Positions 33,301 through 42,238 are shown, counted from the stretch's first letter. The stretch is 64,000 nt of DNA from Chryseobacterium gotjawalense (GCF_030012525.1 NZ_CP124855.1:2728001-2792000), one strand, 5' to 3'. Made by a program: numbers and translations. The notes: generated by a model not told the origin, from the sequence alone.

Positions 33301-35735
33301 TTAATATTGAAAAACTTACAGATGGAGACGAAACGAATCATTTCATGGGAAAGCTGTGTGGTTTAATCTCAAAGGTTAATCCTCAATTATTATACAATCA
33401 ATATTTCTATTACATCAAAAAACGCGAGTATTATGACATTGAGAATTGCTTTGATGATATATTATATACTCTTGATTATAGTGACTCATTAGCAAAAGCG
33501 ATTGGTGGTACAGCGATAGATCCTCACTTTGAAACTCTTATGAAATTTTCAAATGAAAAACCAGATGTGATTCCTATTTTGTGGGAATTGCAAACAAAGT
33601 TTAACTATGATTTATCGCAAGAAGTAAAGAAAAAAGAAGAGAAATCTCAAACTGATACAAAATTAGTTGCAATTTTACCTAAAAAAATCAAGGATCATAT
33701 TGAAAAAGAAATAGATTATAAAATTAGATTTGTTGATTATGGTATTTCAAGTCTTTTACTTACATGGTTTCAATCTCGACTATCACAAAACTTGAATACC
33801 AAAGAGAGTTTAATTGAGATAAAGAAAATAATTAATGGCGATTACTCAAAAGTTTCTTCAGATTTACTTGATATAATCTATCCTTTTGCATTTGAATATG
33901 ATAAAGAATTTGCTTACGAGTGTATTACGTGGGCGCATTCTAACGGTGGTGGTTGGAGTATGTTTTCAAGAAGAGTGGAAGAGTCACAAATTCGATGGAA
34001 AAAAATTGAAAATGATTTTCCAGAAAGAATTGATGATTTCTATTTTAAAACAGTTGCGAATGTTGGACTTCATTATGGGCAAGAAAAAAATTTCGGCATA
34101 CCAATTCCATATTCAAACCAATTCTTTGCTGATATAGATAATTTGGAGAAAGCTGAAAAAATTACTCAATATTATTTGGATATTCTTCCTACTATTTTTC
34201 CCAATGTTGAACTAGAAGTGCCTGAACACTTCATTAATCCATTAATAATAACAAATTTTGATATTTTAATATCAAGATTAACTTGGATTAGTCCAATAGT
34301 TCGAGGTATAGCAGGAGAGAAGATGGCTGATCTTCTTATACAGGATGTTACGGGTGAATTCCATAGCGGTTTTTTTAATTACTTATTTGAGGAAGAACTC
34401 GAAAGTAGAGTTTGTGAAGGATTGCTGATTTTAATTAAATCACTTGCGAAGGTTGATTCAGAAACCTATAAACATTTCACGCAATCCATTTTAGATAATC
34501 TATTGTCTATTAGATGTATGGCTACCGATCTATTGTTGATGAAAATTTCAAGTAAACTCAATTTAGATTTAAGATTTTCTGAACCAATTGTTACTACAAT
34601 TAGTTCCGGAAAAACAAACCTCACAGAAGAAAAATTTAATAAGTTGATTGGTAGAAACTTACCTTTAAAATATTTAGATAATATAGATTTTCTTCAATCA
34701 AAAGCAACAGATCAATTTAAAATATGGAATGTTTGGTGTAATATGTATGAAGATGAATGTGAAATCAGAAACCTAAATTATAATAGGAATTCTGACGAGG
34801 ATTTTAAAAACTCCGAACATAATTATATGACAGGTAGGTCTACAATTTTTGCTGATATTCTTAAATCTACTTTTTTTAGACTAATTGACGCTCTCTATAA
34901 ATTTGATTTAATAGAAATAGCGGCTATTTTAAGGCTTACAATAATGAACTTACCTGTAGATTATTCTTTATGGGATATAAACACAGTCAATAAACCAAAT
35001 TGGTTAACTAAATTTTCAATAAACAATATATTTGAGATTGAAAACTTAAGAGAAATGTACTCAAATTTATTTGAAGAAAATAACGAATACATACCAATTT
35101 ATTTTAACTATTCTTTTCCTGTAAAGAATAATTCTGAAGATCGAAAATCAAATTTCTATGAAATTGAAACAACATTATTTGGTTGTGATGAAAATTTTAT
35201 CGAAAAAAATAATGAAAAAGAAATCCATGAAAAACTTTCCGATGTAGGTATGTGGTATAATCCTACTTCGATTCCATTTCAATATGGATTAATGGATTGT
35301 GAGTTAGAGTTTCTTGAACCTCATGATAGTTCCTCAGAATTAGTTCCTTTAATCTCTCCGTTAGCTAATCAAACTAATAATATGTGGAATTACTTTAGAA
35401 TGAAAAAAGGAATCTTTCTCTTGTCAAATCAAATTTCTAAAGATTTGAATCTTGATATATCATCAAATCAAATTGTATACAAAAGAACATCAGAAATTGT
35501 TGCCTTTTGGGGTGACTTTTTAGAAGATTTTAAAGATGTCACACCTTTTGATGAACCTCTTGGATATGGTGGGTTTTTAATGGTAAAAAAGTCTTATTTG
35601 AAAGAATTTATCGAAAAAAGAAACTGTAAAATTGGTGCTTTTGTAAAACATAAATCTATTAAAAAGAACCGGTTAGAACGAGGAAGTAAATATGACAAAA
35701 AGGAGAGTTTTGAAAAATTCTTATTAGAAATATAA
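30291..35735 (+). pseudogene. 3' part of the interrupted Avs-like gene: STAND NTPase and C-terminal sensor region
   Basis: The frame opens at an ATG inside the IS (30291), but original coding resumes at 30509-30513. Rejoined with 28572-29159 the protein has about 1,936 residues. The NTPase has Walker A GKPGSGKST (144-152 of this frame, about 266-274 rejoined) and Walker B LIIDGLDH (240-247), followed by a winged-helix region and roughly 1,300 residues of helical repeats without known motifs. Avs proteins bind conserved phage proteins through that C-terminal part and activate the N-terminal effector. The IS removes the nuclease from the chain; an IS-derived start could still make an effector-less STAND protein of 1,814 residues. 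Confidence 0.8.
30509..30512 (+). repeat. Target-site duplication CTTA, right of IS copy 1
   Basis: Second copy of the duplication at 29156-29159. Deleting the IS plus one CTTA restores an uninterrupted frame across the junction (D-S-L-L-L-Y-I-A). Confidence 0.9.
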
Positions 35736-35907
35736 CTTATAATTTTTTTTCAAATGATTATATGATTGTTTATTTATTGACGGAGATATTTTTATTGTTT
35801 TGCTTTATAATTAGTACCACTTTTGTACACCTCGAACTGCATTACATACCATGAATAAACCAATATTTAGATTCTGTATCGGAGGGATTTTTAGAAAAAA
35901 AATAAAA

Positions 35908-36129
35908 ATGAAACTAAAAATAATTTGCACGTTGACTGTGCTTATCGGCTTATGTATGATTTCTTGTAGGGAGCATGAGGAAATCAACGAATCTTTTTCT
36001 ACGAAAGAAAATGAAATTATGTCCAGAACAGCTAAGGATGCTGCTTCAAAAAAAGATTCTTTGTCGTCTTTTGATGATGAAACCAAAGATCCGCCAGTAA
36101 AGGGAACTGGTTGGAAAATAAAACCATAA
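35908..36129 (+). CDS. Small lipoprotein
   Basis: A 73-residue lipoprotein if started at MKLKIICTLTVLIGLCMISC (lipobox Cys20); the frame is open 19 codons further upstream, but that part is not signal-like. The mature part is charged and low in hydrophobics, ending DPPVKGTGWKIKP. Short lipoproteins ending in a DPP-linked tail with a Trp are common in Chryseobacterium and unassigned. It opens a cluster of small exported proteins (35.9-42.2 kb). A repeat shared with 37309-37380 starts at its stop codon. Confidence 0.6.
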   Translation: MKLKIICTLTVLIGLCMISCREHEEINESFSTKENEIMSRTAKDAASKKDSLSSFDDETKDPPVKGTGWKIKP

Positions 36130-36200
36130 AAAAAGATTTATCATCTGCTGGATTTTGTAGTGTACAATGCAAATAAAGCTAGATTTTAGATATATGTAAC
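36127..36200 (+). repeat. Intergenic repeat, copy 1
   Basis: About 70 bp beginning with an A-run and GATTTA, containing GTAGTGTACAATGCAA and TAGATTTTAGATA. A diverged copy lies at 37309-37380. Both start at the stop codon of the preceding gene. TTGTA and TACAA can form a small hairpin. Confidence 0.65.
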
Positions 36201-36231
36201 TCAATTTTTTAATATCAAAATTTTTTAAACT

Positions 36232-36459
36232 ATGAAAAAAACAATTAAATTACTATTGCCATCTATGGCGTTAGCATTAACATTATTATTCACTCTTTTG
36301 CCATCCCAAATGGAAGCAAAAGGTTTTGGGCTTGAAGAAAGCTATGGTCCGTGTTTAGAGACTTCTCCAGGAAATTATGAAAGAGCTATATATGAAGATG
36401 TTTACATTTTCTGGATTAAAATTCAGCATGAAGCTACAGGCGGTTGGGCATCTTGTTAA
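36232..36459 (+). CDS. Small secreted protein with two cysteines
   Basis: A 75-residue protein with a clear Sec signal peptide (LLLPSMALALTLLFTLLPSQ, cleavage near Ala29). The mature peptide is about 45 residues, aromatic and acidic, with one Cys near its start (YGPCLE) and one as the last residue (GWASC), so a single disulfide could close most of the chain into a loop. The function is unknown. A strong terminator follows directly. Confidence 0.6.
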   Translation: MKKTIKLLLPSMALALTLLFTLLPSQMEAKGFGLEESYGPCLETSPGNYERAIYEDVYIFWIKIQHEATGGWASC

Positions 36460-36460
36460 T

Positions 36461-36488
36461 TAAAAGCAGGTGCAAGCACCTGCTTTTA
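36461..36488 (+). terminator. Strong hairpin terminator after the small secreted protein
   Basis: A perfect 13-bp stem (36461-36473 with 36476-36488) with a 2-nt apex and a T4 run within the 3' arm. Confidence 0.75.
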
Positions 36489-36501
36489 AAATTTCTATAT
36501 A

Positions 36502-37311
36502 ATGAAAAAACTAATTTTAATTTTCTTATCCATATTTATAAAAAGTCAAGAAATAATCATTATTGATAGTCTTGATCACAGACCTATCTCTTTTTGTAAA
36601 ATAATGGATAGTGATCATTTATATGTTACCGATTCTTTGGGTAAATACAATTTCGCAACATTTCCAAAAGAAAGTGTAATAATTTCGTCTGCCGGATATG
36701 AAGTAAAGAAAATTACATTAAAAACCGGTATTGTTAAACTGACTCCAAAATTTATTCAAATTTCTGAAATCAATATTTCAAATAATAATTTAAAAATTGA
36801 TACAGAATTAGGATATAAAAGTTCTAAAAATACAATCATAATTGACCAAAATAGAGAATTTGCTGTTGAGATTAAAAGCCAGAATGCTAATTGTTTGATT
36901 GATAATGTTTCAATACCATTTAAGAAATCCTCAAGTAGCAAGGGGTATTTATTAGTAGATATTTACCATGATGAAAATGGAAAAATAGGAGAAAAAATAA
37001 ATGCATCTAATTATGTTCTCGCAATTGAAAAGTTAGGAAAAAATAATATTTTACAATTAATAGACGAAATCTATATTGAAAAAGGAAACGCGATATACAT
37101 TTCCATTATCTGGGTTGAAAATACATACACAAAAAGTGAAAAATTCGCAAATAAAATATTCTTATACACTCAACCTCATAAATCATCTGGTAAAATGTTC
37201 GTGAGAAAATCTAATTACGGAGACTGGGATCTAAAGCCATATATAGAAAATGTAGACCAAAAAAACAGCATCATTCCTGCTCTTAAAATACATGGTAAGT
37301 GTAGTAAATAA
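36502..37311 (+). CDS. Exported protein with CarboxypepD_reg-like N-terminal domain
   Basis: A 269-residue protein with a short signal peptide (MKKLILIFLSIFIKSQ). The first 80 mature residues (IDSLDHRPISFCKI, then VTDSLGKYNFATFPKESVII, then SSAGYEVKKI) follow the carboxypeptidase-regulatory-like beta-sandwich pattern. The remaining 170 residues are beta-rich and unassigned. Its first 76 codons and 15 bp of upstream DNA recur at 41975-42238 as a truncated paralogue, evidence of a local duplication. Confidence 0.7.
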   Translation: MKKLILIFLSIFIKSQEIIIIDSLDHRPISFCKIMDSDHLYVTDSLGKYNFATFPKESVIISSAGYEVKKITLKTGIVKLTPKFIQISEINISNNNLKIDTELGYKSSKNTIIIDQNREFAVEIKSQNANCLIDNVSIPFKKSSSSKGYLLVDIYHDENGKIGEKINASNYVLAIEKLGKNNILQLIDEIYIEKGNAIYISIIWVENTYTKSEKFANKIFLYTQPHKSSGKMFVRKSNYGDWDLKPYIENVDQKNSIIPALKIHGKCSK

Positions 37312-37380
37312 AAAAAAGATTTAGCATCTGTTCTATTGTAGTGTACAATGCAAGAAGGATAGATTTTAGATAAAGTGTAT
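37309..37380 (+). repeat. Intergenic repeat, copy 2
   Basis: A diverged copy of 36127-36200, again starting at a stop codon; the shared core is GTAGTGTACAATGCAA. Confidence 0.65.
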
Positions 37381-37459
37381 TTAAATTTAATTTTTAACTT
37401 TAGTGCTAAGGAAATGTTTCCAACTTAGCTTTTAGAAAATCGGAAACAACCTTTTTATT

Positions 37460-37652
37460 ATGAAAAAAATAATTTTATCTGTAGTTGGCAGAAAATTTAA
37501 ACAAAAGAGTTGCAAAAATCAATGGCGGAACTTTGATTCACACAATTTGAAATTAAAGTAGCGATATATTAAGTAAATTACAGTTGAATAATTTTTTACC
37601 ATCCGTCGGACAAACCGAAACAGCGACGTTAAAGTTCATGAAAGTAGGTTAA
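37460..37652 (+). pseudogene. Decayed short ORF (possible double-glycine leader peptide remnant)
   Basis: A 33-codon ORF starts MKKIILSVVGRKFKQ, but neighbouring frames look more protein-like. One reads AENLNKRVAKINGGTLIHTI, resembling a leader ending in Gly-Gly. Another continues SDILSKLQLNNFLPSVGQTE to a TAA at 37652. Together they suggest one ancestral gene of about 60 codons with two frameshifts. The identity of the leader is speculative. Confidence 0.4.
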
Positions 37653-37667
37653 CTTCAATATTATATT

Positions 37668-38365
37668 ATGAAAAAAATTTTAACGATTGTATTTTTTTTT
37701 ATTCTTATTCAATTAAATAATTCTTGCAGATCAGAAGTAGATTCACAAATTACACCAACTGCTAAAACTTTAGCAAGAAATAAAAACTTTCAAGAAATTA
37801 GTAAAATTCTAATTTCAAATCTAAATAAAAATAAAAATTTCACAGAATTAAAAAAAATATCGAATAAAACTTCTCTTTCAAATAATGATAGGAAATTACT
37901 TTTCATTAATTTGGGATTTCAAGATGCTACAGACTTTAATAATTTCCAAAATGATCTGATTCAACTAAATCAAAAATTATCAAATGATTTCGATTTTAAA
38001 TCTCTTAGTCAAAATCAGAAAACTATAATTATACAAGATGCAATCAATGAAATAACATCTAATTTTTCGGGACCAGAATCTAATCCATTTGAAGAAGATT
38101 ATTATGATGATAGCGGCGGTAATGGGGATGTTGAGTTTTGTGCAGGTCGAAGATCTGCTTGCAAGCAATCTGCATATGGTAATTACATTATAATTGTAAC
38201 AGGCTGTGTTGCAGGTGTATTGGTATAGCTGCGGGAACTTTTGGGGGTGCTGCACCTATAGGAGTTGCTTTAGCAGGCGCTTGTGTTGCAGCTGCACAAA
38301 TTAACTATGACGCAAATAAACAATTATGTGATTATGATTATGTAGAATGTAGAAGAACAAGATAA
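37668..38365 (+). pseudogene. Frameshifted lipoprotein with Gly/Ala-rich hydrophobic tail
   Basis: The first frame (37668-38228, 186 codons) has a lipoprotein signal (MKKILTIVFFFILIQLNNSC, Cys20), a helical Asn/Lys-rich middle and a Cys-containing stretch (GDVEFCAGRRSACKQSA). It stops at VTGCVAGVLV. In the next frame the sequence continues CIGIAAGTFGGAAPIGVALA, then GACVAAAQINYD, and ends YVECRRTR with a TAA at 38363-38365. A single missing base near 38216 would join them. Complete, it would be a lipoprotein of about 230 residues with a glycine-rich hydrophobic tail and five or six cysteines. It could also be a sequencing error. Confidence 0.6.
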
Positions 38366-38544
38366 TAATAACTTTATTTATGATATATAATAATAAAAGC
38401 TCACTATTAATAGTGCTAAGTTTAATTGTAATATTTTTGCGGAATACGAAAATATTGAATGTTGAGATTTTTCTACCACTAATTATTTTTATTTTTATTT
38501 GGTATTTTTCAATCTTTATTATTAAACATAAAGATTACAGTGCC

Positions 38545-38548
38545 ATTT
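38545..38548 (+). repeat. Target-site duplication ATTT of IS copy 2 (left)
   Basis: ATTT abuts the IS at its low-coordinate end and recurs at 39898-39901. Confidence 0.85.
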
Positions 38549-38752
38549 GGTAAGTGGTCTACTTTTTCGACAGTTTGTAAATATAGTTTTTTCATTTGAA
38601 ATTTGCACTTGCCAACCGAAACGGAATCAGGCGCTGCTGAGGAGCAACCTGACAGGGATAAGTTGGCCGACGAAATATAATTTTCAGGAGCACTGCTTTT
38701 TGCGGTGCTTTTTTCTGAACAATATTTCAGAAGCTCATGCCTTAATAAAACC

Positions 38753-39571
38753 TTACGCTGCTTCATATTCCGCCGGGGTTTTAAAGTTCAGTGCCTCATG
38801 CGGTCTTTCATTGTTATAATCCTCAATCCACACCGCAGTAAGCTGCTTCACCTGCTGCTGTGAGAAAAATAAATGCGCATCCAGAATGTCTTCCCGGTAG
38901 GTTTTGTTGAACCGCTCGATGATGGCGTTCTGCTGTGGTTTTCCTTTCTGGATTTTGATCCATTCGATATTATTCTCATGCAGCCACGTCTGGAACAGAC
39001 CCGAGGTGAACTCCGAACCGTTATCGGTGCGGATACCCTTGGGTTTGCCATGCTTCTCGATAACACGCTCCAAAAACGTTATTACCGCTCTGGAGGGCAT
39101 CGAGGTGCGAATATCAATGTCCAGGCATTTTCTGTTATACTGATCAATAATATTCAGGGTCCGGAACCGTGAACCTCTTGCCAGTGCATCACTCATAAAG
39201 TCCATTGCCCATTCCTCATTCTGCTCCAACGGGACAGAAATGGGATTGGCAGGATTGTCGAAGCGTTTTCTCTTCATTCTTCTGTAAAGCGAAAAACCAT
39301 ACTTCTGATACACGCGTCGGATTTGAGAAGCACCGAACTCAGGAAATTTCCTCTTCACTTTCACAATGACTTTCTTGCGTCCCAATCTGCTGGTTCCCAA
39401 TATTGATGTGATGGCTCCTTTCAGCTTTTCATCCTTCGGCGGCATTCGCTTTTCATAATATTTTGAAGTTCGTGAGCGTCCCATTACGCGGCACACCTTA
39501 GCATAACTTACATCCGGTTTTATCTCCTGCAGGTAAGCAATACAGCGCTCTTTTTGATAAGGTGTCACCAC
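38753..39571 (-). CDS. IS3-family transposase OrfB (copy 2)
   Basis: 272 residues, identical to copy 1 except Asp for Gly in the KCLDIDI segment. The DDE triad is intact. Expected to be expressed as OrfAB by -1 frameshifting. Confidence 0.93.
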   Translation of the reverse strand: MVTPYQKERCIAYLQEIKPDVSYAKVCRVMGRSRTSKYYEKRMPPKDEKLKGAITSILGTSRLGRKKVIVKVKRKFPEFGASQIRRVYQKYGFSLYRRMKRKRFDNPANPISVPLEQNEEWAMDFMSDALARGSRFRTLNIIDQYNRKCLDIDIRTSMPSRAVITFLERVIEKHGKPKGIRTDNGSEFTSGLFQTWLHENNIEWIKIQKGKPQQNAIIERFNKTYREDILDAHLFFSQQQVKQLTAVWIEDYNNERPHEALNFKTPAEYEAA

Positions 39572-39831
39572 TTTTTTGCGTTGATCTCCTTCAAAATATC
39601 GATGGACAGTTGCTGGTCTGCAACAATACGCTTAAGGCGGGCATTTTCCGATTCCAGCTCCTTAACACGCTGGAGTTCCGAGAGGGTCATGCCGCCGTAT
39701 TTGCTCTTCCAGTTATAAAACGTCTGCTCGGAAATCCCAAACTCCCGGCAGATCTCTGCCACTTTTTTACCTTCTTGCTGGGTCTGGAGCACCTTTAAAA
39801 TCTGGGCCTCCGTAAATCTTGATTTTTTCAT
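39565..39831 (-). CDS. IS3-family transposase OrfA (copy 2)
   Basis: 88 residues, identical to OrfA of copy 1, with the same HTH and leucine-zipper-like tail. It overlaps orfB by 7 bp at the A6G slip site. Confidence 0.93.
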   Translation of the reverse strand: MKKSRFTEAQILKVLQTQQEGKKVAEICREFGISEQTFYNWKSKYGGMTLSELQRVKELESENARLKRIVADQQLSIDILKEINAKKW

Positions 39832-39897
39832 TGTTTTTTCTTGACGTTAAAATTAATACTCTAATTTTAATCTGTCCAAAAAAAGAAGCCATGTACC

Positions 39898-39901
39898 ATT
39901 T
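39898..39901 (+). repeat. Target-site duplication ATTT of IS copy 2 (right)
   Basis: Second ATTT; deletion of the IS plus one copy restores the small membrane-protein frame. Confidence 0.85.
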
Positions 39902-40012
39902 CTTTGAGTACAATGGGTATTCTCGTAATCTTAATAGGAATTAAACTTTACTTTTCTTAGAAATGATTTTCTGCCGACAAGATATTTGCAAAAGAAGCCC
40001 CAAAAATACATT

Positions 40013-40276
40013 ATGAATAGGGGCTTACTTCGCAAATATCCAACCGCTTTGACTACTTTCTTATCATTAAACGCTTTTGCTGCAGAGACAACACTCAATG
40101 TCAATTATAAAAGCACAATGGAATTTGATGCTATAGGGACTTGCTATTTAACCATTACAGCGTACGGCAGCGATGGATCTACATATACTTGGACTGAAGA
40201 ATATTGGGCATACAGTAATCAAAATTGTCAAGATCTTGCAAATTTTAGATTAGAACAGTTGAATGGTCAAAACTAA
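40013..40276 (+). CDS. Small secreted protein
   Basis: An 87-residue ORF from MNRGLLRKYPTALTTFLSLN (the frame is open from 39986). Residues 1-23 resemble a signal peptide ending FAAET, although the start is unusually basic. The mature part is about 64 residues, rich in Thr/Tyr/Trp (TLNVNYKSTMEFDAIGTCYL, TWTEEYWAYSNQNC) with two cysteines, suggesting a small disulfide-bonded beta domain. A hairpin follows, then the GLPGLI genes. The family is unknown. Confidence 0.55.
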   Translation: MNRGLLRKYPTALTTFLSLNAFAAETTLNVNYKSTMEFDAIGTCYLTITAYGSDGSTYTWTEEYWAYSNQNCQDLANFRLEQLNGQN

Positions 40277-40286
40277 TTATTAACAA

Positions 40287-40317
40287 AATCTGTGGTAAAA
40301 TAAATTTACCACAGATT
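40287..40317 (+). terminator. Hairpin after the small secreted protein
   Basis: A perfect 13-bp stem (40287-40299 with 40305-40317) and a 5-nt loop; the following T-tract is weak, so termination may be partial. Confidence 0.55.
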
Positions 40318-40330
40318 ATATCAATTTTAT

Positions 40331-41080
40331 ATGAAGACCATACTTTTACTATTTTTTCTTACTGCTAATTTTTTGGCAGCTCAAAATATACATGTTGTTT
40401 ATTCAAATAAAACCTCAAAATACACCACATTTCAAGAGGATTTATTTATAGTGGAAAACAATTCTGTAAGTATTCGAGATTCTACGGTTGTGAATACTTT
40501 TGACGCAAAGGCTAATAATTCAGGTAACAATGAAGCCATATTTTTCAGAAAAGAAAAAAATCATAAAATCACCTATTTTAAAAATCATAAAAATAAGGTC
40601 CTGTTTAACAATCACTTAGATGAAAAAATTTTCTTCATTGAAGATGTTTTGCCAGAAATGAATTGGAATACAAATCATGAAGAAACTAAAATGATTGCAG
40701 GATTCCTGTGTAATAAAGCAACTCTAAAATTTCGCGGTTCTAATATTACCGCATTTTATTCAAAAATATTGAAATATAATAGTGGTCCATATAAATTTGG
40801 AGGGCTTGAGGGCTTAATTTTGGAAATCCAAGATGATGATCATCCTGAATTTAATTCTTGGATTGCAACAATTGTGCAAGAGAATTATCAACTAAATCAC
40901 AAACTTCCGAATATTCCAGATAATACAAAAACAATAAGTCTAAAAGATTTTTTAGTATTGAAAAATAAAAATAGCAATGATCAATTTAATAAAATGATTG
41001 GCAATGCTCCTTCTGGAGTCGTTATTAAAAATAAAAAAATTATAAGAGGTGGTATTGAAAAAAAATATGAATGGGAATAA
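40331..41080 (+). CDS. GLPGLI-family exported protein (variant GLEGLI motif)
   Basis: A 249-residue protein with a signal peptide (MKTILLLFFLTANFLAAQ). The family motif appears as KFGGLEGLILEIQDDD, with Glu replacing the central Pro of GLPGLI; the WNTNHEETKMIAGFLCNKAT block upstream of it is also typical. GLPGLI proteins are Bacteroidota-specific periplasmic or outer-membrane-associated proteins of unknown function, often next to transporters or peptide genes. Its last 14 bp overlap the start of the second GLPGLI gene. Confidence 0.82.
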   Translation: MKTILLLFFLTANFLAAQNIHVVYSNKTSKYTTFQEDLFIVENNSVSIRDSTVVNTFDAKANNSGNNEAIFFRKEKNHKITYFKNHKNKVLFNNHLDEKIFFIEDVLPEMNWNTNHEETKMIAGFLCNKATLKFRGSNITAFYSKILKYNSGPYKFGGLEGLILEIQDDDHPEFNSWIATIVQENYQLNHKLPNIPDNTKTISLKDFLVLKNKNSNDQFNKMIGNAPSGVVIKNKKIIRGGIEKKYEWE

Positions 41081-41909
41081 AAAAATAATATTACTGTTTT
41101 TAACTGTAATTTATTCAACTGTTTTTAGCCAAGATTATAGAGTAATGTACAATTATTCATTTGTAAGCGATTCTACAAATGTAAAGTTTGTTGAAAATGA
41201 AATGATGGTTCTTGATGTTGCGAGAGAAGGTTCTGTGTTTTACAGTCATCCTAAATTTAGATATGACTCAATTGTAATTGAAAAACATAAAAACCGAGAA
41301 AATATTCTAGAAGCAGATCGATCCAGAATATTATTCTTCGTAGAAAAAGAATATCCAAACTTTGAGATGATGTATCATACTACACTAGGAAAAACAAATT
41401 ATGCAGTAGCGGATAGCGCAAAAATTAATTGGCATTTAGAGAATGATCAGAATACGATAAGAGGATTTGCTGTACAAAAGGCAACTGCAAATTATGGTGG
41501 TAGACAATGGATTGCTTGGTACACAAAAGACATTCCAATATTTGATGGCCCCTTTAAATTCAATGGTTTACCTGGTCTGATCTTAGAGGTTGAAGATACA
41601 AAGTCTGAACACAAATTTGAGTTTTTAGGAATTGAAAATAGATCAAATGGTTACTCAAATTTTTATAAGGTTAATAAATTAAAGGAACTCAAGGTAAACG
41701 GAAATGAATTTCACAAAGCATGGGAAGCGTATAAAAAAGATCCTGCAAAAGATGTGAAATTTAGGCTACTGAGTTCAAAATTCGGGTTGAAGATAAATTA
41801 CGACGGTAAAGATTACTCTGTTTCCGATATGATTCGAAATGCAGAGGAAATAGAACGGGCAAAAATAAAAAACAATAATAATTTCTTAGAACTCACACTT
41901 TATAGATAA
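41067..41909 (+). CDS. GLPGLI-family exported protein
   Basis: A 280-residue protein from MNGNKKIILLFLTVIYSTVF, chosen because it gives a proper signal peptide; the frame is open 18 bp further upstream. It has the canonical FKFNGLPGLILEVEDT. Sequence identity to the preceding gene is low outside the motif region, so this is an old tandem duplication. The start overlaps the upstream gene by 14 bp, indicating coupled translation. Confidence 0.88.
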   Translation: MNGNKKIILLFLTVIYSTVFSQDYRVMYNYSFVSDSTNVKFVENEMMVLDVAREGSVFYSHPKFRYDSIVIEKHKNRENILEADRSRILFFVEKEYPNFEMMYHTTLGKTNYAVADSAKINWHLENDQNTIRGFAVQKATANYGGRQWIAWYTKDIPIFDGPFKFNGLPGLILEVEDTKSEHKFEFLGIENRSNGYSNFYKVNKLKELKVNGNEFHKAWEAYKKDPAKDVKFRLLSSKFGLKINYDGKDYSVSDMIRNAEEIERAKIKNNNNFLELTLYR

Positions 41910-41989
41910 AAAAAGGACAATAAAATACCAAAGACCTTTCTAAAACGGTAACTGATTGGAGATTAATTCTATTTTTGAATTTCTATAAT

Positions 41990-42238
41990 ATGAAAAAACT
42001 AATTTTAATTTTCTTATCCATATTTATAAAAAGTCAAGAAATAATAATTATTGATAGTCTTGATAATAAACCTATCCCTTTTTGTAAAATAATGGATAGT
42101 GATCATTTATATATTACAGATTCTTTGGGTAAATACAGTTTCGCAACATTTCCAAAAGAGAGTGTGATAATTTCTTCTGCCGGATATGAAGTAAAGAAAA
42201 TTACATTATACGATAACGGAAATTATGAAATTTCATAG
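41990..42238 (+). pseudogene. Truncated paralogue of the CarboxypepD_reg-like protein
   Basis: From MKKLILIFLSIFIKSQ to SSAGYEVKKITL it is nearly identical to the protein starting at 36502 (76 residues, about five differences). It then ends with six unrelated codons and a TAG. Upstream sequence (TTCTATA-ATATG) is also shared. It looks like a partial duplicate whose 3' part was lost when the island edge formed next to ppk. A short secreted product of 82 residues is still possible. Confidence 0.7.

Larger units (their letters stand above)
38549..39897 (-). mobile_element. IS3-family insertion sequence, copy 2, inverted, 1,349 bp
   Basis: Same length and ends as copy 1 (29160-30508), in the opposite orientation, flanked by its own ATTT duplication. 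The transposase genes read leftward. The two inverted copies enclose 8,040 bp that could invert by homologous recombination. Because each copy still has matching TSDs, no such inversion is fixed in this sequence. Confidence 0.93.
38380..39960 (+). pseudogene. Small two-helix membrane protein interrupted by IS copy 2
   Basis: The 5' part (38380-38548) encodes MIYNNKSSLLIVLSLIVIFL and, after a short loop, EIFLPLIIFIFIWYFSIFII. The 3' part (39902-39960) encodes SLSTMGILVILIGIKLYFS and the stop. Removing 38549-39897 plus one ATTT copy gives one continuous frame of about 75 codons with two or three hydrophobic helices. The intact gene would be a tiny integral membrane protein immediately after the frameshifted lipoprotein, possibly its immunity or partner protein, which is only an inference from position. 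Confidence 0.65.

Noticed and set aside
29160-39897. Composite transposon made by the two IS copies
   Set aside because: Each IS has its own TSD (CTTA and ATTT); a composite transposon would show one matching duplication at the outer ends only.
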